A stretch of DNA of 64,000 bases, taken from assembly GCA_947462335.1 (NCBI GenBank), contig OX381721.1:2294001-2358000 (forward strand), in the 5' to 3' direction. A program made the position numbers and the translations under genes. Positions 60,501 through 64,000 of the stretch are shown here, in pieces. The notes beneath the pieces were generated by a model. The model did not search any database, was not told the DNA's origin, and saw only the letters and a program-made list of their open reading frames with translations. The stretch comes from Harmothoe impar (lineage: Eukaryota > Annelida > Polychaeta > Phyllodocida > Polynoidae). Position 1 is the stretch's first letter, and every line of letters starts with the position of its first letter.

Positions 60501-63358
60501 ATGGCATAATGTATCAACACATCATACCTTTGATCATCATGATGCATCAAGGCAGCCCTAGTAAATAACTCGCTGGTGCTGCATTGGTGTATCATGCTGA
60601 CCCTTCTGGAGTGTATCAACCCTGGGGCTCGGAATGATGCAGTAATACATGTTCCGATATCTGGATATTTTTTTAATCCTTTAAAATCATTCGAACCAAA
60701 AAACTGCTATTCCCATGTAATTGTGCAGTTAACCCTGTAAGGATGGATGTCGCTAAAAGATGACATTTGTCATCATGATGCACCCATGCAGCCCCGGCGA
60801 GTAACTTGCCGGTGCTGCATTGGTGCATCATACTGACCCTTTGGGAGTGTCTCAATCCCATAGGGTCTGCATGATGCATGAATATAGACTGGCGAGTTAG
60901 TCGCCAGGGCTGCATTCATGCATCATAATGACCAAGGGCATGATGCAATAGTGCATTATGCCGTCCTCAAAGGGTTGATGTGATAGATGAGAGTAATGAC
61001 TAAATGAGTGTACACCCTGCACACAGGACGTCACCTGGTGTCCCCACAACACACCCAGGTCACCCAGTGACCTTGTAGTGGTACCACCTGGTGTGGTGTA
61101 TCAGCACTAATCAAGTTGTAACTTCTCTACTCAGCACAAACTGCCATCATCTGTGCTCTAGGTCACATGGTCTCCAAATGAGGCAAGGGAAATCCATTGA
61201 CTTTTTTTTTGGAAAAATAAATTAGAAAATCCATATCCAAAAGTAAGGTGCCGGAAATCTATTGACAGACTTTTCTTTTTGGTCTAGCCTTGAATTATGG
61301 GTTCTGTAGATCTTTAGAAAAAAAACACACTTGAAATCCAGGAGGACTTTTACATTTATGAAAAACTGGCAAAGTTTTGTTGAGGATATTTGGTGTATTG
61401 TAGAGGCTCTAAAATAGCCGAAATCATCTACTATCATTAATAATTTCCAAAAATGCTTCAAGATTGGGCCCTGATGTAATAGGCTGGCTTACCTCAAACA
61501 CACCTTTTTATTTCCTGTGCCTCAGGTGAAGGTCAGGTGAAGGTCAGTACAAGGTCAGTACAAGGTCAGCACAAGGTCAGTACAGGCTGTGTTACACCGA
61601 GGTGCCGCCCACTTACACACAGTGTTTACACGGCACATCTGTCAGAGCACTCACATGGAGGAACCAACCCATGGGCCCGGCCAGACAGGGCCCACCCTAT
61701 TTGATGTACCATAATATGATAGTTAGTTATGAACCCATTTCTTGTAGTTGAGGGTTTAATTTGACTCCAAATTTGAGAGATATGTTATTCATAGTGTAGA
61801 ATCAGCCCAAAAAGAGAGGGGTTTGCACTTATTATGAGATATGTGCTCATTACATTGAATAATGTGTGGGGGTTACATATAGGTGAAAAGTGATTTTCAC
61901 CTAGATCCACCGGGAATCGAACCCGGATCTCTGACACCAATTTCCAATACGCTAACCATTACATCTCGTTCCTCTCTGTCCAGCTACATACCATGTTACT
62001 GGATTGAAACAGGAGGGGTGCAATGATCACCCTAGTGTTTCACCACTTTAGGCTGTCCACCAGGGCATGGGAATTACTAAGCCCCTACAAATGTATTTTA
62101 AATTATCGCATATTACCCTTATATCGCATATAACACACACCTAGACTTTAGGAGTATTATAGAACCAGCACTGCCTCTAGTAATTCCATTTAGATTCATA
62201 GGGTCTTGGCAAATACTTGGGTGGTTCATACATATTCAGCCCCCCCCCCCACCTCCTTGATTTGGGGGGGGGGGGCTGGAAATGGATATTTCAAGCGAAA
62301 GTCAAGGCTTACCACACCAATGCACTTATTATGGGTCTGAGGGTGTACTTCTGGAATCAAACAAACTAGAATTATTCTAGCAGAGACTTCTCATCCTTTT
62401 CCCATTATACCAAGGCTTTGCCTTCATACTCACAGTTAGTGGGTTATGTGTTTCATGTAGTACTGTATTCTCATGTTTTGAGTCCTTGTTAAGTGTCACA
62501 ACTATAATTGCCCCACCCCCTCGGGGGAACGATGCATGTAACAAAGGGGTTCCCCTTAAGGGATTCCTACACCTTCAGTGCTGTCATTAATTTGGCATGA
62601 GTTCTAAATTGTCAATAGTCAATAACCCGGCTTTTCCTCATCATCCTCTCCTTCCCTAGTCTCTGTTGGCTCCTGGAGAATCCCACATTTATTAGTCAAA
62701 TAATTTTAGTTTTGGATTTTGAAATGTAACAACACTCACCTTCTAAGACGGGGTTGGACTGTACTCACCTTCTAAGACGGGGTTGGACTGTACTCACCTT
62801 CTAAGACGGGGTAGGACTGTACTCACCTTCTAAGACGGGGTAGGACTGTACACACCTTCTAAGACGGGGTTGGACTGTACGCACCTTCTAAGACGAGGTT
62901 GGACTGTACTCACCTTCTAAGACGGGGTAGGACTGTACGCACCTTCTAAGACGGGGTTGGACTGTACTCACCTTCTAAGACGGGGTTGGACTGTACGCAC
63001 CTTCTAAGACGGGTTTTACACTCACCTTCTAAGACGGGGTAGGACTGTACTCACCTTCTAAGACGGGGTTGGACTGTACGCACCTTCTAAGACGGGTTTT
63101 ACACTCACCTTCTAAGACGGGGTTGGACTGTACTCACCTTCTAAGACAGGGTAGGACTGTACTCACCTTCTAAGACGGGGTTGGACTGTACTCACCTTCT
63201 AAGACGGGGTAGGACTGTACTCACCTTCGAAGACAGGGTTGGACTGTACTCACCTTCTAAGACTGGGTTGGACTGTAGCAGCTGCTCCTTGACGCGGTCT
63301 ATCTCGTGCCCCTTCCCAGACACGGCCGCCACGTACTGCATGATGGCTTTACTCGCCT
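30432..63358 (-). CDS. MYO1B-like: Class I unconventional myosin (MYO1A/MYO1B-like), 22 internal exons
   Basis: An actin-based ATPase motor with calmodulin-type light chains and a membrane-binding tail. The exons total 2,350 bases (about 783 codons), and the phase matches at all 21 junctions, with GT-AG signals throughout. Recognised parts in order: the helix after the P-loop (EASK), switch I (NDNSSRFGKYMD), upper-50K elements, a cardiomyopathy loop with Glu 16 residues before DALCK, switch II ([10 protein letters not shown]), the relay ([17 protein letters not shown]) and the actin-binding region ([16 protein letters not shown]). The SH1 and converter region ([10 protein letters not shown]), four IQ-type sites and the start of the tail ([13 protein letters not shown]) follow. 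Wording is closest to MYO1B. The first roughly 110 residues with the P-loop lie past 64,000, and the rest of the TH1 tail lies left of position 1. Confidence 0.95.
30539..31951. other. Myosin intron between exons u and v
   Basis: A perfect hairpin, GTCCAGCCCTGGC and its complement around a three-base loop, lies at 30,692-30,720. Several copies of a GCTTATAGGCGGG motif cluster at 31,575-31,925. No coding signal is seen. Confidence 0.6.
31952..32083 (-). CDS. MYO1B-like: Myosin exon u: tail
   Basis: Encodes [20 protein letters not shown] and [10 protein letters not shown] to LHHQWR, which aligns with the SPIDxxWP region of MYO1B tails. Confidence 0.92.
32446..32607 (-). CDS. MYO1B-like: Myosin exon t: last IQ and start of tail
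   Basis: Encodes [20 protein letters not shown] then [18 protein letters not shown] (IQ4). I saw no extra IQ exons in the 4.75-kb intron between this exon and exon s. Confidence 0.94.
33564..34227. mobile_element. MITE-like element with CAGT ends and TA target site (pogo/Tc1-mariner type)
   Basis: Begins CAGTCAACTCCCTC and ends with its complement GAGGGAGTTGACTG, flanked on both sides by TA. TA target sites and CAGT ends are typical of Tc1/mariner and pogo elements. The interior has repeats of GACCACC and three to four tandem copies of a segment with GACCAGTGGTCGCACATC. It encodes no transposase. Confidence 0.72.
35543..35657. mobile_element. TTAA-flanked MITE, short copy
   Basis: Starts CCCTTTACGGAC after TTAA and carries the CATGATGCATTCATGCATCA core of the family. 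The right end is degraded (AAGGGTAAA). Confidence 0.5.
35690..35943. mobile_element. TTAA-flanked MITE (piggyBac-like ends), best copy
   Basis: CCCTTTAAGGAC follows TTAA at 35,686-35,689, and the element ends GGGTTAAAGGG before TTAA at 35,944-35,947. The interior contains palindromic ATGATGCA/TGCATCAT blocks. TTAA duplication is the rule for piggyBac elements, so the assignment is by that analogy only. Related copies lie at 39,744, 59,528, 60,733 and 63,688. Confidence 0.65.
36307..36521. mobile_element. Foldback MITE-like element with GTAGATTCACC ends
   Basis: The left end, GTAGATTCACCTGGAG and on, pairs with the right end, CGATTCATGGTGAATCTC. A second copy is at about 46,079-46,258 with the same ends and interior, so this is a dispersed family. 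Confidence 0.55.
37363..37431 (-). CDS. MYO1B-like: Myosin exon s: IQ motif
   Basis: Encodes [20 protein letters not shown] and GWK: the end of IQ2 and the core of IQ3. Twenty-three codons in phase 0. Confidence 0.93.
37550..38090. repeat. Purine-rich (GGGA/GGAA) tracts flanking the SINE-like element, with a poly-G run
   Basis: Long G/A-only stretches at 37,550-37,705 and 37,925-38,085, ending in a run of about 15 G. The open frames here are low-complexity shadows. Confidence 0.7.
37735..37922 (-). mobile_element. tRNA-related SINE-like element
   Basis: On the minus strand a segment starting TTAGGGGCTCGGATTACTC leads into a tRNA-like module with A box (TAACTCAGTGGTAGAGC) and B box (GGTTCGAATCC, 37,743-37,753). 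The layout is shared with the elements at 54.03 and 61.9 kb. Confidence 0.6.
39744..39898. mobile_element. TTAA-type MITE, internally deleted copy
   Basis: CCCTTTAAGGAC at the left end, GTCCTCAAAGGG followed by TTAA at the right end, with the GATGCACCAAT core. Confidence 0.6.
40211..40360 (-). CDS. MYO1B-like: Myosin exon r: first IQ motifs
   Basis: Encodes [20 protein letters not shown] and on through [10 protein letters not shown] (IQ1) and [13 protein letters not shown] (start of IQ2). Its first 21 bases and acceptor are the source of the 4-kb array upstream. Confidence 0.95.
40361..44518 (-). repeat. Minisatellite of 62 copies of an exon's 3' splice site (68- and 63-bp units)
   Basis: Between exons q and r. 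Each unit on the minus strand reads: pyrimidine tract (CCTTGTTCCCCTTCCTGC), GTAG, the first 21 bases of exon r, then TATTCACCATGACATAACG. Long units contain an extra five bases (GGAAGGG against GG). I counted 62 units upstream of the genuine exon. Every unit keeps the acceptor AG, and each would read into an in-frame TGA after [10 protein letters not shown]. Confidence 0.95.
44650..44842. mobile_element. Foldback element with AAGGTTTGTTTCAGGTCACC ends
   Basis: The left end and the inverted right end (CCTAAAACAAACCTT) both sit in A- or T-rich borders. Sister copies are at 55.9-56.3 and 58.1-58.35 kb. Confidence 0.5.
45534..45750 (-). CDS. MYO1B-like: Myosin exon q: converter (217 bp)
   Basis: Encodes [20 protein letters not shown] to [13 protein letters not shown]. 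Two copies of its first 70 bases lie upstream in the intron. Confidence 0.95.
45809..46004 (-). repeat. Two partial tandem copies of exon q (first 70 bp plus acceptor)
   Basis: Copies at 45,809-45,878 and 45,935-46,004 repeat the exon segment 45,681-45,750 with periods of 128 and 126. The nearer copy keeps a TTGCAG acceptor; the farther copy has lost the AG. Both differ from the exon by the same change (CAT for CGT). Neither has a donor. Confidence 0.92.
46079..46258. mobile_element. Foldback MITE-like element, second copy
   Basis: The left end GTAGATTCACCTGGAGTCGG and the TCTCAGGGTATGTG block match the element at 36.3-36.5 kb. The right terminus is decayed. Confidence 0.5.
46509..46642 (-). 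CDS. MYO1B-like: Myosin exon p: actin-binding and SH region
   Basis: Encodes [20 protein letters not shown] then IKPND and [15 protein letters not shown]. The acceptor is TTGTAG and the donor GTGAGT. Confidence 0.95.
47100..47175. repeat. Three tandem copies of a 24-bp unit
   Basis: GAACTTTTCTATTGTATTGG plus four bases, repeated three times in the intron between exons o and p. Confidence 0.85.
47526..47581 (-). CDS. MYO1B-like: Myosin exon o: loop 2 region (56 bp)
   Basis: Encodes [19 protein letters not shown]. The acceptor is CCTTAG and the donor GTGAGA. Confidence 0.94.
47637..48170. repeat. Direct repeat of about 75 bp at both ends of the exon n/o intron interior
   Basis: 47,637-47,712 and 48,095-48,170 both run AAGGAGTTAGCCT... 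to ACTGTACAGGTGAGT. A smaller repeat, CAATAGAAAGGTAAACAAGT, occurs at about 47,593 and 47,715. No gene is seen between them. Confidence 0.75.
48248..48362 (-). CDS. MYO1B-like: Myosin exon n
   Basis: Encodes [20 protein letters not shown] to KVIFPE. The acceptor is CTGCAG and the donor GTCAGT. Confidence 0.95.
48955..49016 (-). repeat. Partial copy of exon m 3' end with a donor site
   Basis: 62 bases match the last 62 bases of exon m (49,109-49,170) with two mismatches and are followed by GTGAGT. The copy is 155 bases past the true donor. Flanking GGTTCTATGCTACA repeats suggest tandem duplication. Confidence 0.9.
49109..49303 (-). CDS. MYO1B-like: Myosin exon m (195 bp)
   Basis: Encodes [17 protein letters not shown] to [10 protein letters not shown] truncated copy of the 3' end and donor lies 155 bases further into the intron. 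Confidence 0.95.
49304..53167. other. Myosin intron between exons l and m (3.9 kb)
   Basis: An AT-rich stretch at 49,990-50,640 and an inverted repeat with AAACCAGCGAGCAGGAAC near 50,778 pairing with GTTCCTGCTCTCTGGTTT near 50,850. An AGGTCAAGGTCAGGTCA run is near 50,893. No coding exon is recognised. Confidence 0.55.
53168..53230 (-). CDS. MYO1B-like: Myosin exon l
   Basis: Encodes [20 protein letters not shown] and K. Twenty-one codons in phase 0. Confidence 0.95.
53828..53932 (-). CDS. MYO1B-like: Myosin exon k: relay helix
   Basis: Encodes [20 protein letters not shown] to EYIKE. The first residue is His where MYO1B has Asp. Confidence 0.95.
54030..54208 (-). mobile_element. tRNA-related SINE-like element (tRNA-Ala-like module)
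   Basis: The minus strand begins TGTAGGGGCTCTGATTACTC and later has GGGGATGTAGCTCAATGG and GAGGCCCCGGGTTCGA, close to metazoan tRNA-Ala. The module cannot fold as an intact tRNA gene with a proper acceptor stem, so it is called SINE-like. Confidence 0.6.
54271..54336 (-). CDS. MYO1B-like: Myosin exon j: switch II
   Basis: Encodes [11 protein letters not shown] then [11 protein letters not shown], the switch II element. The acceptor is TTTCAG and the donor GTGAGT. Confidence 0.95.
54914..55000 (-). CDS. MYO1B-like: Myosin exon i
   Basis: Encodes [20 protein letters not shown] to NDSIR. Twenty-nine codons in phase 0. Confidence 0.95.
55191..55309 (-). CDS. MYO1B-like: Myosin exon h: cardiomyopathy-loop (TEDS) region
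   Basis: Encodes [12 protein letters not shown] to [14 protein letters not shown] and DLGSVE. Counting 16 residues back from DALCK in the next exon gives Glu, an acidic TEDS-rule residue, so heavy-chain phosphorylation at this site would not be expected. Confidence 0.94.
55329..55890. repeat. 38-bp minisatellite, about 15 copies
   Basis: The unit is GGCATAAAGTCATGGTTTAC followed by TGAGGCCAAATGTAATAA, with scattered changes. It lies 20 bases from the acceptor of exon h but does not include the splice site. Confidence 0.9.
55893..56263. mobile_element. Foldback element, same family as 44,650
   Basis: Left AAAAGGTGTGTTTAAGG, right GTGACCTGAAACACACCTTT; about 370 bases with no ORF. Confidence 0.5.
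56749..56896 (-). CDS. MYO1B-like: Myosin exon g
   Basis: Encodes [20 protein letters not shown] onward through VLKLGNIHF. The acceptor is TTTCAG and the donor GTAAGT. Confidence 0.94.
57173..57282 (-). CDS. MYO1B-like: Myosin exon f
   Basis: Encodes (K)[18 protein letters not shown] to ETFLKTK. The acceptor is TTACAG and the donor GTCAGT. Confidence 0.93.
58012..58096 (-). CDS. MYO1B-like: Myosin exon e
   Basis: Encodes [20 protein letters not shown] onward to TTFL. The acceptor is TTGCAG and the donor GTAAGT. Confidence 0.95.
58133..58354. mobile_element. Foldback element, same family as 44,650
   Basis: Left CCCAAAAACAGAGGTTTGTT, right GTGACCTGAAACAAACCTTT followed by TTTGGGA; the ends are complementary. 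Confidence 0.55.
58766..58779 (-). CDS. MYO1B-like: Myosin microexon d (14 bp)
   Basis: Encodes YLLEK together with the last T of exon c, the start of the conserved YLLEKSRV motif. The acceptor is preceded by a good pyrimidine tract (TCTTTTTCTCCATGTCTAG) and the donor is GTAAGT. Only this 14-base piece joins exons c and e in frame. Confidence 0.88.
59053..59116 (-). CDS. MYO1B-like: Myosin exon c: end of switch I (64 bp)
   Basis: Encodes [20 protein letters not shown] and N, ending one base into the next codon. The acceptor is TTGCAG and the donor GTAAGT. Confidence 0.95.
59528..59738. mobile_element. TTAA-type MITE, 3' end degraded
   Basis: Starts CCCTTTAAGGACGGATG and continues with the family core to GGCATGATGCATTAATG. 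The right terminal repeat is missing. Confidence 0.55.
60035..60081 (-). CDS. MYO1B-like: Myosin exon b: start of switch I (47 bp)
   Basis: Encodes [16 protein letters not shown]. The acceptor is TTGCAG and the donor TTT/GTAAGT. Confidence 0.95.
60733..60974. mobile_element. TTAA-type MITE copy
   Basis: TTAA, then CCCTGTAAGGATGG at the left, and GTCCTCAAAGGG with TTGA at the right; the interior is closely similar to 35,690-35,943. Confidence 0.6.
61530..61579 (+). promoter_or_regulatory. Five AGGTCA half-sites, each five bases apart (four DR5 elements)
   Basis: AGGTCA at 61,530, 61,541, 61,552, 61,563 and 61,574, with spacers GGTGA, GTACA, GTACA and GCACA. DR5 spacing is the classical retinoic acid receptor/RXR site. 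It may equally be an 11-bp tandem repeat with no function. Confidence 0.5.
61905..62093 (-). mobile_element. tRNA-related SINE-like element
   Basis: The minus strand begins TGTAGGGGCTTAGTAATTCC and ends with a tRNA-like module that has GGGTTCGATTCCCGG. It is more diverged than the other two copies, but the order is the same. Confidence 0.55.
62238..62277. repeat. C-run/G-run foldback
   Basis: CAG and about 11 C, a short spacer, then about 12 G and CTG, able to form a GC hairpin or G-quadruplex. Confidence 0.6.
62733..63253 (-). repeat. Minisatellite of 18 copies of an exon's 5' splice site (29-bp unit)
   Basis: Directly downstream of exon a. Each minus-strand unit holds CAGTCCAACCCCGTCTTAGA, AG, then the donor GTGAGT (or GTGCGT/GTGTGT). 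The genuine exon end differs by CCCAGTC for CCCCGTC. Two units have a shortened GGGTTTTACA variant. I count 18 units plus the exon itself. Confidence 0.95.
63254..63358 (-). CDS. MYO1B-like: Myosin exon a: post-P-loop helix
   Basis: Encodes (E)[16 protein letters not shown] to QSNPVLE. The acceptor is TTCCAG and the donor is AAG/GTGAGT. The 3' end of this exon and its donor seed the tandem array to its left. Confidence 0.95.
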
Positions 63359-63687
63359 CTGGAAGCACCAAGACAAATGTGGAGTCAACCGACTGTTGTC
63401 CGAATAATATTTATCTAATAATATACGCAATGAAAGAACAAGGTTTATAACAGTCTAACAACAGTATAGCGGCTTGCTATTCGCACTCGCCTTCGGCTCG
63501 TGTGATAGCAGTGGCTATACTGAACGCGTGACCAAATAACAACCCATTAGTGCATCAGTATACAATCAGTGAATCAATCCCGCCCCTTGTTTATAAAAGG
63601 AGCAGTCCCTTAAACAGAGACCACACATGGAGTGCTCCACTATTTACCCTAGGTCTATTTACCCTAGGTCTGGGACTTAGATGTTAA

Positions 63688-63748
63688 CCCTTTAAAGACG
63701 CATGTTGCTAAAAGACATTTGTCATCATGATGCACCGATGCAGCCCCG
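63688..63748. mobile_element. TTAA-type MITE, left-end fragment
   Basis: CCCTTTAAAGACGCATG after TTAA and then the ATCATGATGCACC core, cut off where a 38-base tandem repeat begins. Confidence 0.5.
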
Positions 63749-63750
63749 GA

Positions 63751-64000
63751 CAACCAGAAAAGGCCCCTAAATTCACTTAGACTGTCACAACTACAAAAGA
63801 GCCCCCTAAATTCACTTTGACCTTTGCAACCAGAAAAGGCCCCTAAATTCACTTAGACTGTCACAACTAGAAAAGGGCCCCTGAATTCACTTAGACCTTC
63901 ACAACCAGAAAAGGCCCCTAAATTCACTTAGACTGTCACAATTGGAAAAAGGCCCCTAAATTCATGTAGATTGTCTCAACAAAACACTGGAATATAGGCC
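63751..64000. repeat. Degenerate 38-39 bp tandem repeat, about six to seven copies, running to the window edge
   Basis: The unit is roughly ACAACCAGAAAAGGCCCCTA followed by AATTCACTTAGACTGTC. It lies in the intron upstream of exon a. Confidence 0.8.

Overview
The window is animal (metazoan) genomic DNA made of two unlike parts. Positions 1-30,338 hold a composite of near-identical copies of one large Ty3/Gypsy-type LTR retrotransposon. Positions 30,339-64,000 hold 22 consecutive internal exons of one host gene on the minus strand, a class I unconventional myosin of the MYO1A/MYO1B type. Intron positions, MITE-rich introns and minisatellites built from exon/intron boundaries suggest an invertebrate chordate such as amphioxus. 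That is an inference, made with modest confidence.

Retrotransposon composite. Copy A (+, 1-12,499) has a 5' LTR cut by the window edge, a primer binding site, gag, pol in the -1 frame behind a textbook frameshift signal, a third 1,070-residue ORF (ORF3) with its own TATA promoter, about 1.46 kb of 3' noncoding DNA and a polypurine tract. Only 9 bases of its 3' LTR remain. Copy B (-, 12,501-27,351) is joined to it tail to tail. B has a 346-base LTR remnant, a 2.47-kb internal tandem duplication (3' half of ORF3 plus 3' noncoding DNA), then intact ORF3, pol and gag, and it breaks off inside its primer binding site. Fragment C (+, 27,362-30,338) is the 3' end of ORF3, the noncoding tail and a complete 484-base LTR. 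A and B form an inverted repeat with arms of about 12 kb. The copies differ at only a few bases, so assembly was recent. Gag supplies the particle, Gag-Pol supplies protease, RT, RNase H and integrase, and ORF3 is an unrecognised zinc-finger protein.

Myosin gene. The exons run from just after the P-loop (63,358) through switch I, switch II, the actin-binding region, converter and four IQ-type light-chain sites into the start of the tail (30,432). All 21 exon junctions keep frame. The first motor exons lie beyond 64,000 and the tail-homology exons lie left of position 1. The retrotransposon composite therefore sits in a myosin intron that is more than 30 kb long, starting 93 bp past an exon.

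Most striking feature. Four myosin introns carry tandem copies of the neighbouring exon/intron boundary: 62 extra 3' splice sites before the first IQ exon (40,361-44,518), 18 extra 5' splice sites after the exon at 63,254, two extra acceptor-side copies at 45.8-46.0 kb and one extra donor-side copy at 48.95 kb. Remaining intron DNA holds several MITE-like families, tRNA-derived SINE-like elements, other minisatellites and a run of four DR5 nuclear-receptor half-site repeats.
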